Shown: positions 38,407-48,432, numbered from the stretch's first letter. The stretch is DNA of 64,000 nt from Rhizobium sp. WYJ-E13 (GCF_018987265.1 NZ_CP076853.1:496001-560000); one strand, 5' to 3'. Notes: generated by a model from the letters alone, not told the origin. Program-made: numbers and translations.

Positions 38407-38430
38407 GACGCCGCAGGCCTCTGCGGCGTC
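38407..38430 (+). terminator. Hairpin between ctaD and ctaB
   Basis: GACGCCGCAG (38407-38416) pairs perfectly with CTGCGGCGTC (38421-38430) around GCCT. TTGCGATTAG follows rather than a T run, so it is more likely a partial terminator or an mRNA processing and stability element lowering expression of the assembly genes relative to ctaCD. Confidence 0.6.
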
Positions 38431-38457
38431 TTGCGATTAGTAGATCAGGACGGAATG

Positions 38458-39414
38458 ATGACGGTTGTCGACAATCACGAGGCTCTTGCGGACGAAGGCG
38501 ATTTTCGCCTGTCGGAAGCCGGTGCGCGCGATTATTTCGAGCTTCTGAAGCCGCGGGTCATGTCGCTCGTGGTCTTCACGGCCTTTGCCGGCCTCGTGCT
38601 GGCGCCAAGCCACATCAATCCGGTCCTCGGCCTGATCGCCATTCTCTGCATTGCCGTCGGCGCAGGCGCGTCGGGTGCGCTGAACATGTGGTATGACGCC
38701 GACATCGACGCCGTAATGAGCCGCACTGCCAATCGCCCGATCCCGGCCGGCCGCATCATGCCCAAGGAAGCGCTGGCCTTCGGCCTCGTTCTCTCCTGCT
38801 TCTCGGTGACGATCCTGGGTCTGGCGGTCAACTGGCTGTCGGCCTCCATCCTCGCCTTCACCATCTTCTTTTATGCCGTCATCTACACGATGTGGCTGAA
38901 GCGCTCCACGCCGCAGAACATCGTCATCGGTGGCGCGGCCGGCGCTTTCCCGCCCATGATCGGTTGGGCCTGCGTGACCAATTCGGTCACGATCGAAAGC
39001 ACTGTTCTTTTCCTGATCATCTTCCTGTGGACGCCGGCGCATTTCTGGGCGCTCGCCCTCTTCAAGATGCGCGATTACGAAGCTGTCGGCGTGCCGATGC
39101 TGCCGAACGTTGCAGGTGAACGCACCACCAAGCACCAGATCGTCGCCTATGCCGTGCTGACGGCAGTCTGCGCCGTGCTGCCGACTTTCCTCGGTTTTGC
39201 CAGCGTCGGATATGGTGTGGTGGCCGCAGCGCTTGGCGCGGTCTTCATATACTGTTCCATCGCCGTCTGGCGTATGCCCGATGGCGATCTCAAGATGATC
39301 CCGGCGAAGAAGTTGTTCGGCTTCTCAATCTTCTATCTCTTTGCCGTGTTCTCCGCGCTGATGCTCGACCGGCTGGTTGCGATGCTGGTCTCGTATGCAG
39401 GAGGCTCGTTCTGA
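38458..39414 (+). CDS. ctaB: Protoheme IX farnesyltransferase (heme O synthase)
   Basis: CtaB adds farnesyl to heme b to make heme O, the precursor of heme a. The UbiA-type membrane prenyltransferase of 318 residues has about nine helices. The diphosphate-binding motif is [19 protein letters not shown], and a second acidic loop is [16 protein letters not shown]. Two adjacent ATGs (38455, 38458) exist; AGGA is seven bases before the second, which I took. Its stop overlaps the coxF start. Confidence 0.96.
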   Translation: MTVVDNHEALADEGDFRLSEAGARDYFELLKPRVMSLVVFTAFAGLVLAPSHINPVLGLIAILCIAVGAGASGALNMWYDADIDAVMSRTANRPIPAGRIMPKEALAFGLVLSCFSVTILGLAVNWLSASILAFTIFFYAVIYTMWLKRSTPQNIVIGGAAGAFPPMIGWACVTNSVTIESTVLFLIIFLWTPAHFWALALFKMRDYEAVGVPMLPNVAGERTTKHQIVAYAVLTAVCAVLPTFLGFASVGYGVVAAALGAVFIYCSIAVWRMPDGDLKMIPAKKLFGFSIFYLFAVFSALMLDRLVAMLVSYAGGSF

Positions 39415-39551
39415 TGGAATTGGTCAAGCTCACCGAGGCGCAACGCAAGTCGCGCCGTAATCGCAACATCGCGCTTGGTGTCGTGCTCGCCGGCCTGGTG
39501 GTTCTTTTCTACGCCATCACCATCATCAAATTCCTGGGACATGGAGGCTGA
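39414..39551 (+). CDS. coxF: Small membrane protein CoxF of the aa3 oxidase cluster
   Basis: This 45-residue protein has a basic cytosolic head ([13 protein letters not shown]) and one membrane helix (about 19-38, [20 protein letters not shown]), ending KFLGHGG. The ATG overlaps the ctaB stop (TGATG), so it is translationally coupled; the ctaG ribosome site lies in its last codons. Position and pattern match coxF of rhizobial and Bradyrhizobium oxidase operons, whose role in assembly is not well defined. Confidence 0.88.
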   Translation: MELVKLTEAQRKSRRNRNIALGVVLAGLVVLFYAITIIKFLGHGG

Positions 39552-39555
39552 TACG

Positions 39556-40161
39556 ATGAGCGATGCCGTCAACGCACCGAAGAGGCCGCGCAACAATGCC
39601 GCCGTCGTCTTCATGTGCCTGAGCTTCGTCGTCGGCATGGGCGCGGCAAGCTATGCAGCCGTGCCGCTTTATCGCCTCTTCTGCCAGGTGACCGGCTATA
39701 ACGGTACGACCCAGCGTGTCGATCAGGTTTCGAGCGTCATTCTCGACCGCACGATGCGCATCACGTTCGACGCCAACGTCGCCCCCGGCCTGCAGTGGGA
39801 ATTCAAGCCGGTCGAACGCGAGGTCAATCCGAAGATCGGCGAGACCATCCAGGTCAATTTCATCGCCGAAAACCGTTCCAACGAAACCCAGCGCGGCCAG
39901 GCGATCTTCAATGTGACGCCGGGCGAGGCGGGCGTCTATTTCAATAAGGTGCAATGTTTCTGCTTTAATGAAACGGACCTGAAGCCGGGCGAAAAGCTTG
40001 AAATGCCGGTCGTGTTCTACATCGATCCGGATATTACCAAGGCCGCTGAATCGAAGAGCATTCACACGGTCACGCTGTCCTACACGTTCTATCCCAAAGA
40101 GGGTTCGAAGCCGGTGGCTTCGAATGAGGGTGGAACGGGACAGGCTGAAAAGAAACTTTGA
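39556..40161 (+). CDS. ctaG: Cytochrome c oxidase assembly protein CtaG (Cox11 family)
   Basis: CtaG inserts copper into the CuB site of subunit I. The 201-residue protein has one N-terminal membrane helix (about 15-37), the conserved Cys in [16 protein letters not shown] and the copper-binding CFCF in VQCFCFNE, with the immunoglobulin-like periplasmic domain between. ATG 39556 has GGAGG at eight bases. It lies four bases after coxF. Confidence 0.96.
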   Translation: MSDAVNAPKRPRNNAAVVFMCLSFVVGMGAASYAAVPLYRLFCQVTGYNGTTQRVDQVSSVILDRTMRITFDANVAPGLQWEFKPVEREVNPKIGETIQVNFIAENRSNETQRGQAIFNVTPGEAGVYFNKVQCFCFNETDLKPGEKLEMPVVFYIDPDITKAAESKSIHTVTLSYTFYPKEGSKPVASNEGGTGQAEKKL

Positions 40162-40218
40162 TTGAGGAGTGTTTCCGGCGGTGCCGGAAGCGGAGAAGGA
40201 AGACACCGGGGATCTGAC

Positions 40219-41097
40219 ATGGCCGATGCTCATCAGAAGAATCACGACTATCACATCATAGCTCCGAGCCCGTGGCCGATACTGGCCTCGCTCGGCGCAT
40301 TCCTGATGGCCTTCGGCGGCGTCGGCTATATGCGCTACCTGAACGGCGGCTCGCTGCATGTTCTCGGTATCGAGTGGGCTCATCCGTGGGTCTTCTTCAT
40401 CGGCCTCGCTGTCGTTTTCTACGTCATGTATGGCTGGTGGTCGGACACCGTGAAGGAGGCCCATGAGGGCGCCCATACGCGCGTCGTGTCTCTGCACCTG
40501 CGCTACGGCATGATCATGTTCATCGCTTCGGAAGTGATGTTCTTCGTCGCCTGGTTCTGGGCCTATTTCGACGCCAGCCTCTTTCCGCACGAAGCCATCC
40601 AGGCTTCGCGCCTTGCCTATACCGGCGGTGTCTGGCCGCCGAAGGGTATCGAGGTTCTCGATCCCTGGCACCTGCCGATCTACAACACCGTCATTCTGCT
40701 GCTCTCGGGCACGACGGTGACTTGGGCTCACCACGCTCTCTTGCACAACGACCGCAAGGGCCTTATCCAGGGCCTGACGCTGACGGTTCTGCTCGGCGTG
40801 CTCTTCTCCAGCGTCCAGGCCTATGAATATGCGCATGCTCCGTTCGAGTTCCGCAACTCGATCTACGGCGCGACCTTCTTCATGGCCACGGGCTTCCACG
40901 GTTTCCACGTTCTGGTCGGCACCATTTTCCTGCTGGTCTGCCTGCTGCGTGCGTTGCGCGGCGACTTCACGCCGAAGCAGCATTTCGGCTTCGAGGCGGC
41001 TGCCTGGTACTGGCACTTCGTCGACGTCGTCTGGCTGTTCCTGTTCTTCTGCATCTACGTCTGGGGCGGTTGGGGTGCTCCGGTCGCCGCAGGCTGA
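40219..41097 (+). CDS. ctaE: Cytochrome c oxidase subunit III
   Basis: Subunit III is the seven-helix partner that stabilises subunit I and the proton uptake route. The 292 residues show HIIAPSPWPILASLGAF, the conserved Glu in FIASEVMFFVAWFW, and ATGFHGFHVLVGT. The final helix is AWYWHFVDVVWLFLFFCIYVWGGWG. The start at 40219 follows GGGGATCTGAC; the open frame back to 40162 is not conserved-looking. It closes the first oxidase operon, followed by a strong terminator. Confidence 0.96.
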   Translation: MADAHQKNHDYHIIAPSPWPILASLGAFLMAFGGVGYMRYLNGGSLHVLGIEWAHPWVFFIGLAVVFYVMYGWWSDTVKEAHEGAHTRVVSLHLRYGMIMFIASEVMFFVAWFWAYFDASLFPHEAIQASRLAYTGGVWPPKGIEVLDPWHLPIYNTVILLLSGTTVTWAHHALLHNDRKGLIQGLTLTVLLGVLFSSVQAYEYAHAPFEFRNSIYGATFFMATGFHGFHVLVGTIFLLVCLLRALRGDFTPKQHFGFEAAAWYWHFVDVVWLFLFFCIYVWGGWGAPVAAG

Positions 41098-41116
41098 TCC
41101 AGTCAGGATGGAAATT

Positions 41117-41148
41117 AAAAAGGCGGGTGCCACTGGCCCCGCCTTTTT
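41117..41148. terminator. Bidirectional terminator after ctaE
   Basis: AAAAAGGCGGG (41117-41127) pairs with CCCGCCTTTTT (41138-41148). The symmetrical A and T runs allow it to end both the oxidase operon and the convergent kinase-like gene. Confidence 0.93.
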
Positions 41149-41174
41149 CTTTGTCTCGACGCTGATTCTATATC

Positions 41175-41816
41175 TTACCGTTGCCCGGCCAGCCTTTCGA
41201 AGGCCGAAGGCTCGGGAATACCGAGATCCAGCTGATGGCGGATCGCCTCGGCGCATTCGAGCGCAGTCAGCACGGATGTATCGACCTCCATGTCGTAGAG
41301 ACCCGGACGATGCACCTCGTCCTGCCAGCGCTGCACCGGTTCGGGAATGGACGCGTCCTCCGTGGCGCGCAGATAAAGCGTCTCGCGCCCTTCCTCGACA
41401 ATTTCGCGCCGCTGCATGATCGTTTCGATCGGACAACGTATGCCGACGAACAGCACGGGAAAGCCCTCCAGCCGCCGGGCGCAGTCGCCGAGGATGCCGA
41501 GCGGCTGGGAGTAGCTGTCATGATGGCCGAGATCTGCGACGACGTTGAGGCCCAATCCGGCATGAATAGCGATCGATTCATAGAGCGCTGCGTAGAGGAA
41601 CGGTACCAGTTCCTCCAGGTCCGGTCGTTCGCCGCCCGGCCTCAGCCCGATGCCGGGCAGGTAGCGCTTCGGCGTCATGGCATTATAGGTATCGACGCCG
41701 AGATTGATCCACGGCCCCTCAAATTCTTCCTGGATCGCGCGCGCAATGCTGGATTTGCCGCTTCGCGGCGCGCCGTTCAGGATTATGATCTGTCCGGCAT
41801 GGCTATCATCTCTCAT
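41175..41816 (-). CDS. Chloramphenicol phosphotransferase-like P-loop kinase
   Basis: This is a P-loop NTPase of 213 residues. Walker A is LNGAPRSGKSS; LGVDTYNAM provides an Asp at the position used by chloramphenicol 3-O-phosphotransferase, and VVADLGHHD is the second acidic strand. Members phosphorylate small hydroxyl compounds, and the natural substrate outside Streptomyces is unknown; resistance should not be assumed. It interrupts the otherwise plus-strand oxidase gene set. Confidence 0.82.
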   Translation of the reverse strand: MRDDSHAGQIIILNGAPRSGKSSIARAIQEEFEGPWINLGVDTYNAMTPKRYLPGIGLRPGGERPDLEELVPFLYAALYESIAIHAGLGLNVVADLGHHDSYSQPLGILGDCARRLEGFPVLFVGIRCPIETIMQRREIVEEGRETLYLRATEDASIPEPVQRWQDEVHRPGLYDMEVDTSVLTALECAEAIRHQLDLGIPEPSAFERLAGQR

Positions 41817-41942
41817 CAGTCTTCTTCTTCTGTTTGGCGCGAATCACTGAGGCGAAAACGCGCAGGCCTTTCCATTCGGGATGCGAATACTTTATGGGAG
41901 AGTTAAGGCAGACGACGAAAAGGCGTCGGCAGGGAGATGGTC

Positions 41943-42323
41943 ATGAGTGAAGACAACGCACAATTTCCGCCGGTCGATCCGGTCAAGAGCGGTATCAAGG
42001 GATGCTGCCCACGCTGCGGTCATGGTCAGCTCTTCGATGGTGTACTTGGCTTGAAACCGCGCTGCGCCGCCTGCGGCCTGGACTATTCCTTCGCCGATGC
42101 AGGCGATGGTCCCGCCGTCTTCGTCATCCTCATCGTCGGCTTCATCATCATCGGTTCGGTGCTCTGGCTGCAGGTCAACTACGCTCCGCCGATCTGGGTC
42201 CACATCCTGCTCTTCGGTCCGCTGACGGTCATTCTTTCCCTGGTGGCGCTGCGTTGGTGCAAGGGTATCCTCATCGCCATGCAATATCGCCACAATGCCC
42301 GTGAGGGTCGCTTGAGTGATTGA
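41943..42323 (+). CDS. DUF983 family membrane protein
   Basis: This protein of 126 residues has a four-cysteine zinc-ribbon-like head (GCCPRCGHG ... PRCAACG) and two membrane helices (about 55-77 and 83-105). DUF983 genes lie beside oxidase assembly genes in alphaproteobacteria, and the role is unproven. GGGAGA gives proper spacing only for ATG 41943, not the ATG six bases upstream. It overlaps the SURF1 start by eight bases. Confidence 0.88.
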   Translation: MSEDNAQFPPVDPVKSGIKGCCPRCGHGQLFDGVLGLKPRCAACGLDYSFADAGDGPAVFVILIVGFIIIGSVLWLQVNYAPPIWVHILLFGPLTVILSLVALRWCKGILIAMQYRHNAREGRLSD

Positions 42324-43065
42324 TATTGAAAGTCCGGCCCCGCGCCGCAAGCTGCCGGTCTTTACCGGCATGGCGGTCCTCATTGCGCTCGCCATCCTGA
42401 TCTCGCTCGGCACCTGGCAGGTGGAGCGCCTTCACTGGAAGGAAGGCCTGCTCGCCGATATCGCCGAGCGTCGCGCAGCCGCCCCGGTTCTGCTTGCGGA
42501 TATCGAGTCCATGGCGGCTCAGGGCGGTGATATTGAATATCGTACAGTTACAGCCGCCGGCCGCTACATCAACAATAAGGAGCGCCACTTCTTCGCCACC
42601 TGGCGAGGCCAGACCGGCTATTACATCTACACGCCGCTGCAGCTTGAAGACGGGCGCTACCTCTTCGTCAACAGAGGCTTCGTTCCCTATGAGAACAAGG
42701 AGCCGGAAATGCGCATGCAGGGCCAGTTGACTGGCCAGCAGACGGTAACCGGCCTCGCGCGTGCAAAACTTCCCGCCAAGCCTTCGTGGCTGGTGCCTGA
42801 CAACGACGTGGTGAAGAACATCTTCTACTGGAAGGATCTCGATGTGATGGCATCGAGCGTCGATCTCGACAAGGCCAGTGTCGTGCCCTTCTTCGTCGAT
42901 GCCGATTCCACGCCCAATCCAGCGGGTTTTCCGATCGGTGGCGTGACACAGGTCGATCTGCCGAACGACCATCTGCAATATGCCTTTACCTGGTACGGGC
43001 TGGCGGTGGTGCTGGCCGTCGTCGTCGCTATCTCCTGGTTCCGCCGCAAGGGTGCCGCGCAATAG
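42316..43065 (+). CDS. SURF1 family heme a insertion factor
   Basis: SURF1 helps place heme a in subunit I of the aa3 oxidase. The 249 residues have a membrane helix at each end (about 18-37 and 223-241) and a periplasmic domain with TWQVERLHWKEGLL, VNRGFVPYENK and NPAGFPIGGVTQVDLPNDHLQYAFTWYGLA, the last being the family signature. The GTG start overlaps the DUF983 stop, with GAGGG eight bases before it, so coupling is likely. Confidence 0.95.
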   Translation: MIDIESPAPRRKLPVFTGMAVLIALAILISLGTWQVERLHWKEGLLADIAERRAAAPVLLADIESMAAQGGDIEYRTVTAAGRYINNKERHFFATWRGQTGYYIYTPLQLEDGRYLFVNRGFVPYENKEPEMRMQGQLTGQQTVTGLARAKLPAKPSWLVPDNDVVKNIFYWKDLDVMASSVDLDKASVVPFFVDADSTPNPAGFPIGGVTQVDLPNDHLQYAFTWYGLAVVLAVVVAISWFRRKGAAQ

Positions 43066-43126
43066 TATCGCTTCAATTCCATCCCATATTGGGTTAGAGG
43101 TCCCTGAAGCTTAACCTGGATATGTC

Positions 43127-44131
43127 ATGAACATTGCGGCAAAACCTCCTTTGACGATCAGGCTCTGCGGTCCGCGCGGCTTCTGTGCTGGCGTCGATCG
43201 GGCGATCCAGATCGTCGTGCTGGCGCTGAAGGCCTATGGCGCGCCCGTCTATGTCCGCCACGAGATTGTCCATAACCGCTATGTCGTGGAAGGGCTGGAA
43301 GCCAAGGGTGCGGTCTTCGTCGAGGAGCTTGACGAGATCCCGGCGGAACATCGCGCCCAGCCGGTCGTCTTTTCCGCCCATGGCGTGCCGAAATCCGTGC
43401 CCGAGGATGCGAACGCCCGCAACCTCTTCTATCTCGACGCAACCTGTCCGCTGGTCTCCAAGGTCCACAAGCAGGCGATGCGCCATAATCGCCTCGGCCG
43501 CCATGTCGTCCTGATCGGCCATGCCGGCCATCCCGAGGTAATCGGCACCATGGGCCAGCTTCCTGAAGGTACCGTCTCTCTGGTCGAGACCGTCGAGGAC
43601 GTCGATGCCTATGAGCCTGCTGATCCCGATAATCTCGGCTATGTCACCCAGACGACGCTCTCGGTCGACGATACTGCCGGTGTTATCAAGCGGCTGGAAG
43701 AGCGCTTCCCCAATCTGAAGGCGCCGGCTGCCGATTCCATCTGCTATGCCACGACCAATCGCCAGGAAGTGGTGAAGGATGCTGCCCCCGGTTGCGATCT
43801 GTTCATCATTGTCGGCGCGCCGAATTCGTCCAATTCCAAGCGGCTCGTCGAAGTGGCGCTCCGGGCCGGGGCGAAGAGGTCGATCCTCGTGCAGCGCGCT
43901 TCCGAACTCGACTGGGATGAGATTGGCCCGATTGGTACGCTCGGCCTGTCCGCCGGTGCTTCCGCCCCGGAAGTGATCGTCAACGAGATCATCGAGGCCT
44001 TCCGCACCCGCTTCGATGCCCGTGTCGAGCTTGCCGAAACCGTGCAGGAAAACGAACATTTCCTCGTCAATCGCGAACTGCGCAGTCTTGAACTGACCAC
44101 GGCTGACATGGCATTCGTGAACGGGGAGTGA
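43127..44131 (+). CDS. ispH: 4-hydroxy-3-methylbut-2-enyl diphosphate reductase
   Basis: IspH makes isopentenyl and dimethylallyl diphosphate in the last MEP step; dxs of the same pathway is at 10.4 kb. Three cysteines for the 4Fe-4S cluster are in [12 protein letters not shown] (C20), [12 protein letters not shown] and [10 protein letters not shown]. The substrate-binding residues [15 protein letters not shown] and [12 protein letters not shown] are also present. Length (334) is normal. It lies 61 bases after SURF1. Confidence 0.97.
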   Translation: MNIAAKPPLTIRLCGPRGFCAGVDRAIQIVVLALKAYGAPVYVRHEIVHNRYVVEGLEAKGAVFVEELDEIPAEHRAQPVVFSAHGVPKSVPEDANARNLFYLDATCPLVSKVHKQAMRHNRLGRHVVLIGHAGHPEVIGTMGQLPEGTVSLVETVEDVDAYEPADPDNLGYVTQTTLSVDDTAGVIKRLEERFPNLKAPAADSICYATTNRQEVVKDAAPGCDLFIIVGAPNSSNSKRLVEVALRAGAKRSILVQRASELDWDEIGPIGTLGLSAGASAPEVIVNEIIEAFRTRFDARVELAETVQENEHFLVNRELRSLELTTADMAFVNGE

Positions 44132-44194
44132 GGCGAGGAGATCCCTCCATCCTGCCCCATCTGATCAGACCGCCTCTACAGTGAGAGACCCACC

Positions 44195-45160
44195 TTGGCA
44201 GTTTATACTGATATCGCCGAAGACGATCTGAAATGGTTTCTCACCGAATACGATGCCGGCACGCTGCTTTCCTACAAGGGCATCGCCGAAGGCGTGGAGA
44301 ATTCCAACTTCCTGCTGCACACATCCAAGGCGCCGCTCATTCTGACGCTTTATGAGAAGCGCGTGGAAAAGAGCGATCTGCCGTTCTTCCTCGGCCTGAT
44401 GCAGCATCTGGCGGCCGGCGGCCTGTCCTGCCCGCTGCCGCTGCCGCGCAAGGACGGTGCTCTGCTCGGCACGCTGTCAGGCCGTCCCGCAGCGCTCATT
44501 TCCTTCCTCGAAGGCATGTGGCTGAGAAAGCCCGAACCGAAACATTGCCGCGAAGTCGGCAAGGCGTTGGCGCAGATGCATGTCGCTGCCGAAGGTTTTG
44601 CGCTGACGCGGCCGAACGCGTTGTCGCTGGAAGGCTGGCAGACGCTCTGGGACAAGTCGGAGGCACGCGCCGACGAGGTGGAGTTCGGCCTGCAGAACGA
44701 AATCCGCAGCGATCTCGATTTCCTGCGGACCTATTGGCCGAAGGATTTGCCCGCTGGCGTCATCCACGCCGATCTTTTCCCTGATAACGTCTTCTTCCTT
44801 GGTGACGAACTCTCGGGCCTCATCGATTTCTATTTCGCCTGCAACGATCTGCTCGCCTATGACGTCTCAATCTGCCTCAATGCCTGGTGCTTCGAGAAGG
44901 ATGGTGCCTACAACATCACCAAGGGTACGCAGATGCTCGAGGGTTACCAGAGCGTGCGGCCGTTGAGTGCTCAGGAGATCGCGGCGCTGCCGGTCCTCTC
45001 CCGCGGTTCGGCCCTGCGTTTCTTCCTGACCCGTCTCTACGACTGGCTCACGACGCCGGAAGGCGCGATGGTCACCAAGAAGGACCCGCTCGAATATCTG
45101 CGCAAGCTGCGCTTCCACCGCCAGATTTCCTCGCCGGCGGAATACGGATTGAGCCTATGA
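44195..45160 (+). CDS. thrB: Homoserine kinase (ThrB2, APH-fold type)
   Basis: ThrB phosphorylates homoserine for threonine synthesis; thrC is at 58.1 kb. This is the aminoglycoside-phosphotransferase-fold form of alphaproteobacteria, not the GHMP type. The catalytic loop is [14 protein letters not shown] and the metal Asp is in [11 protein letters not shown]. The start is TTG at 44195, giving the family start MAVYTDI. Its stop overlaps rnhA (ATGA). Confidence 0.94.
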   Translation: MAVYTDIAEDDLKWFLTEYDAGTLLSYKGIAEGVENSNFLLHTSKAPLILTLYEKRVEKSDLPFFLGLMQHLAAGGLSCPLPLPRKDGALLGTLSGRPAALISFLEGMWLRKPEPKHCREVGKALAQMHVAAEGFALTRPNALSLEGWQTLWDKSEARADEVEFGLQNEIRSDLDFLRTYWPKDLPAGVIHADLFPDNVFFLGDELSGLIDFYFACNDLLAYDVSICLNAWCFEKDGAYNITKGTQMLEGYQSVRPLSAQEIAALPVLSRGSALRFFLTRLYDWLTTPEGAMVTKKDPLEYLRKLRFHRQISSPAEYGLSL

Positions 45161-45609
45161 AGCACATCGATATCTTCACGGATGGGGCGTGCTCCGGCAA
45201 TCCCGGCCCCGGCGGGTGGGGCGCCGTGTTGCGCTACGGCGAGGTCGAGAGGGAGCTCTCCGGCGGCGAGGCGGACACGACCAACAACCGAATGGAATTG
45301 TTGGCTGCCATCTCCGCGCTCAGCGCCTTGAAAGAGCCCTGCGAGGTCGATCTCTACACCGATAGCGCCTATGTGAAAGACGGCATTTCCAAATGGATAT
45401 TCGGCTGGAAGAAGAACGGCTGGAGGACATCGGACAATAAGCCGGTGAAGAATGCCGAGCTCTGGCAGGCGCTGGAGGAGGCCCGCAACAGGCACAAAGT
45501 GACGCTCCATTGGGTCAAGGGCCATGCCGGTCACCCGGAGAACGAGCGTGCCGACGAACTGGCCCGCAAGGGCATGGAGCCGTTCAAGAAGAGCAAGAAG
45601 GCAGGCTGA
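45157..45609 (+). CDS. rnhA: Ribonuclease HI
   Basis: RNase HI cuts RNA in RNA-DNA hybrids. The 150-residue protein retains the four acidic catalytic residues: D9 in [18 protein letters not shown] in [11 protein letters not shown] in [11 protein letters not shown] and D in ERADELAR. The handle region [13 protein letters not shown] is present. It overlaps thrB by four bases (ATGA) and ends directly against the stop of the convergent peptidase gene. Confidence 0.97.
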   Translation: MKHIDIFTDGACSGNPGPGGWGAVLRYGEVERELSGGEADTTNNRMELLAAISALSALKEPCEVDLYTDSAYVKDGISKWIFGWKKNGWRTSDNKPVKNAELWQALEEARNRHKVTLHWVKGHAGHPENERADELARKGMEPFKKSKKAG

Positions 45610-46686
45610 TCAAGCCGCCTGTCGCTGCTCGTTGGCTGCATTCTGTATCAGTCGGTGCAGATATTCCAGCTTCGTGACGACCGGCGAAGACAGCACGAAG
45701 GGATAGGAATCCGGCTGGCCCATGCTGCGCTGGATCGCATTGATCGCAAGGCTGAGCGGCACCCACGCGCTGACGAGCTGTTCGGCGCTCTGTGCCCGAT
45801 AGGGACTGAAATCAACCTCCGCCGCAATCTCTTCATGGCCGCGCGGATCGATCGCCATGCCGAAGCTGCGCGCGGTCTCCAGCGTATCGACGATGTGCAG
45901 GTAATGCGCGAAGCATTCCGCAAAATCCTCCCAGGGATGTACGGAGGCATAGGCACTGATGAAGTTCTCCTGCCAACCGGGAGCCGGCCCATTGGCATAG
46001 TGGTCCTGCAATGCCGCGCCATAGTCGTGCCGCTCGTCGCCGAAGACGGCGCGGAATTCGTCGAAACCATTGCGGTCGCGCACGAGCTTGTTCCAGATGA
46101 AATGTCCGGTCTCATGACGGAAATGGCCGAGCAGGGTGCGATAGGGCTCGTCCATCGCCGTGCGCGCCTGCTCACGGGTCACGTCATCCGCCTCCGCCGC
46201 ACGGATGGCGATCAGCCCTTCTTCATGCCCTGTCATGGCCGGGACCACATTGCCGTCGTTTTGGACGGCGTCTTCCAGGAAGTCGAAGACGAGGCCGCCT
46301 TGCGGGTCTTCCTGCCGATCCGGATGCGGCAGATTCCAGCGCAACAGCGAATAGAAGAGATGGCGCTGTGCCTGGCTCATGCGCCGCCAGCGGTCGATGC
46401 CTTCTGGCGTATCGGTGTTCGGCACCAGCCGGTTATGCCGGCAGGCGATGCAGAAATCATTGTTGTCATCGACCAGCCAGTTGCAGATATCGAGACCCGC
46501 ATTGGCGCAGAACCGCACGAGCCGGTTCGAATCGGAGACGAGCTGCCAGTTTGCCTCATCGAACGATTCCAGTGCATGCATGGAAAGATCGCCCGCAAAG
46601 AAGCCGAGGCGATGATTGCAGCGCACGCACTGCCTGTTGTCGAAATGGATGACCTGATCGCAATTATCGCAGGCAAACAACCTCAT
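45610..46686 (-). CDS. Putative zinc-binding metallopeptidase with N-terminal zinc ribbon (COG4307-like)
   Basis: This 358-residue protein has C6-x2-C9 and C20-x2-C23 at the N-terminus, like a zinc ribbon, and a second four-cysteine group at about 58-85 (FCANAGLDIC ... FCIACRH). Near residue 195 is HFRHETGHFIW, an H-E-x2-H metalloprotease motif, followed by DFAECFAHYLHI, which could give the third ligand. Such proteins are common in rhizobia and actinobacteria; the function is not established. No signal peptide, so probably cytoplasmic. Stop-to-stop contact with rnhA. Confidence 0.85.
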   Translation of the reverse strand: MRLFACDNCDQVIHFDNRQCVRCNHRLGFFAGDLSMHALESFDEANWQLVSDSNRLVRFCANAGLDICNWLVDDNNDFCIACRHNRLVPNTDTPEGIDRWRRMSQAQRHLFYSLLRWNLPHPDRQEDPQGGLVFDFLEDAVQNDGNVVPAMTGHEEGLIAIRAAEADDVTREQARTAMDEPYRTLLGHFRHETGHFIWNKLVRDRNGFDEFRAVFGDERHDYGAALQDHYANGPAPGWQENFISAYASVHPWEDFAECFAHYLHIVDTLETARSFGMAIDPRGHEEIAAEVDFSPYRAQSAEQLVSAWVPLSLAINAIQRSMGQPDSYPFVLSSPVVTKLEYLHRLIQNAANEQRQAA

Positions 46687-46775
46687 GGCAGCCCCCTAAA
46701 TGCCCGCCGCATAGGTACCGCAGGCATTGCCGACGGGAAACGCTAATGAACGAGTTTCGTTCCGGAAGGATGCAA

Positions 46776-47381
46776 TCAGGCGTGGCCGGCTTCCGCCGAA
46801 AGCATGGCCGGCGTGACACCCATACTGGCAAGCGCCCGCTCATACTTGTCATCGAGGCAGCGATCGAAGATCAGCTCTTCATTGGCCGCGCAATTGAGCC
46901 AGCCATTGGCTGCCACCTCGTTTTCAAGCTGGCCCGCGCCCCAGGAGGAGTAACCGAGCAGCATGGTCGCCCGCTTGGGGCCGCCGCCCTTGGAGATGGC
47001 GCGCACGATATCGAGCGTCGCCGTCAGGCAGATATCGTCGCTGACGGGGATGGAGGAGTCGCTGACATAATCGTCGGAATGCAACACGAAACCGCGGCCG
47101 CTCTCGACCGGACCGCCCGTCTGGATCGGAAATTCCCGTGCATCCTTCGGCAGTACGATGGAATCTTCCTGCTTTATCATATCGAGATGCAGCAGGACAT
47201 CGGTGAAGGTGAGGCTCTGCGGGCGATTGATGACGAAGCCCATGGCCCCTGCGTCCGAGTGCGCGCAGATGTAGATCACCGTGCGCGCAAAGTTGCGATC
47301 TTCCATGCCGGGCATGGCGATCAGGAACTGACCGTCGAAAAATCCGCGTTCCCGTCTGTTCTTCAACGTTGCTAGGGACAT
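46776..47381 (-). CDS. YqgE/AlgH family protein
   Basis: This 201-residue protein of the UPF0301 family contains [35 protein letters not shown] and the [20 protein letters not shown] signature. The biochemical role is unknown; a Pseudomonas homologue was linked to alginate regulation. ATG 47381 has AGGAGG close upstream, and the frame upstream to 47450 looks non-coding. Confidence 0.94.
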   Translation of the reverse strand: MSLATLKNRRERGFFDGQFLIAMPGMEDRNFARTVIYICAHSDAGAMGFVINRPQSLTFTDVLLHLDMIKQEDSIVLPKDAREFPIQTGGPVESGRGFVLHSDDYVSDSSIPVSDDICLTATLDIVRAISKGGGPKRATMLLGYSSWGAGQLENEVAANGWLNCAANEELIFDRCLDDKYERALASMGVTPAMLSAEAGHA

Positions 47382-47523
47382 GGTTCCTCCTGCCGCCAGA
47401 CCGCACAAAAGGCTCCGACAAGAGAAACATGGGCCAATGTCACAAATCAATCAACTGAAAATGAAGATTTATATGGGCGGGACTTCTGGCAGCAATTGGC
47501 AAATTTCGGTAAACCCTTGTTCC

Positions 47524-48363
47524 ATGAGAGTTATTTCATTGCGCGCGCACGCCCTGTTAATTGCAGTCATTTCGGCTGCGTCCATGGCCGGATTGTTGCG
47601 TCCGGCGCATGCGGAAATGAGCGACTGGGTGCAGAACGAGGGTGGCCGCATGCGTCTCGTGGCACTGCCGCCTGATGCTGCCGGCCATATAAGGGCAGGC
47701 CTGCAGATCGAACCGAAGCCTGGCTGGATCACCTATTGGCGTGAGCCAGGCAACAGCGGGATCCCGCCGCAGATCACCATCGCACCGCAAAGCGGCGTCA
47801 CGCTTGATGCCATTTCCTATCCCGTTCCGAAACATATCTCCAGTGGCAAGGTCGAGGATATCGGCTATGGGGCTCCGGTGACACTGCCATTATCGCTGAC
47901 GGCTTCGAAGGCGGGGCCGGTCGCAATAGACGCCACCGCTTTCATCGGCATCTGCAAGGATATATGCATTCCTTTTCAGGCGCAGTTTTCGCTGAAAATC
48001 GGCGCTGTCGCTCAGTCGCGGCCGCAGGAGGAAATGATCCTTCGGAATGCTGCTGCCCGCCTTCCCGAAGCGCCGTCCGCCGATTTCGAGGTTGTGGCAT
48101 ACGCGATGTCATCCGACCTGAAGCAACTCTCGCTGAAAGTTACTCTGCCGGAAGCGGGGAATGGATCGCCCGAAATCATCGTTACCGGCCCCAGCGGCTA
48201 TGCCTTCACCAAGCAGATAAACGTGGGGCGCAGCGGCAAGGCCTATTCCGCCGATATCGCCATCGGAAAGCTGCCGAAAAATTACGATATCAAGGGCAAG
48301 CAGTGGGGAGTGCTCATCGTTGACGGCGCCCGCGCCATGGAAACCACGCTTGCCTTTGATTGA
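47524..48363 (+). CDS. Exported DsbD N-terminal-domain-like protein
   Basis: This periplasmic protein of 279 residues has a signal peptide (to about RPAHAE, residue 30) and a DsbD-alpha/ScsB-like immunoglobulin domain (about 32-160): WITYWREPGNSGIPP, HISSGKVEDIGYGAPVTLP and the cysteine pair in FIGICKDICIPF. In DsbD this pair passes electrons to periplasmic partners. The membrane and thioredoxin parts of DsbD are absent, so it probably works with a separate CcdA-like protein. The start was chosen at the signal peptide; the frame is open back to 47380. Confidence 0.87.
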   Translation: MRVISLRAHALLIAVISAASMAGLLRPAHAEMSDWVQNEGGRMRLVALPPDAAGHIRAGLQIEPKPGWITYWREPGNSGIPPQITIAPQSGVTLDAISYPVPKHISSGKVEDIGYGAPVTLPLSLTASKAGPVAIDATAFIGICKDICIPFQAQFSLKIGAVAQSRPQEEMILRNAAARLPEAPSADFEVVAYAMSSDLKQLSLKVTLPEAGNGSPEIIVTGPSGYAFTKQINVGRSGKAYSADIAIGKLPKNYDIKGKQWGVLIVDGARAMETTLAFD

Positions 48364-48432
48364 CCGCATCTTATAGTCCCTCTCGATCCCCTGCGGCCAT
48401 GCCGCGACCAGCCAGTATCGAGGAGAAAATCC

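Noticed and set aside
41175..41816. Chloramphenicol resistance gene
   Set aside because: Only fold and P-loop similarity to the phosphotransferase; the natural substrate in this family is mostly unknown, so resistance is not claimed.
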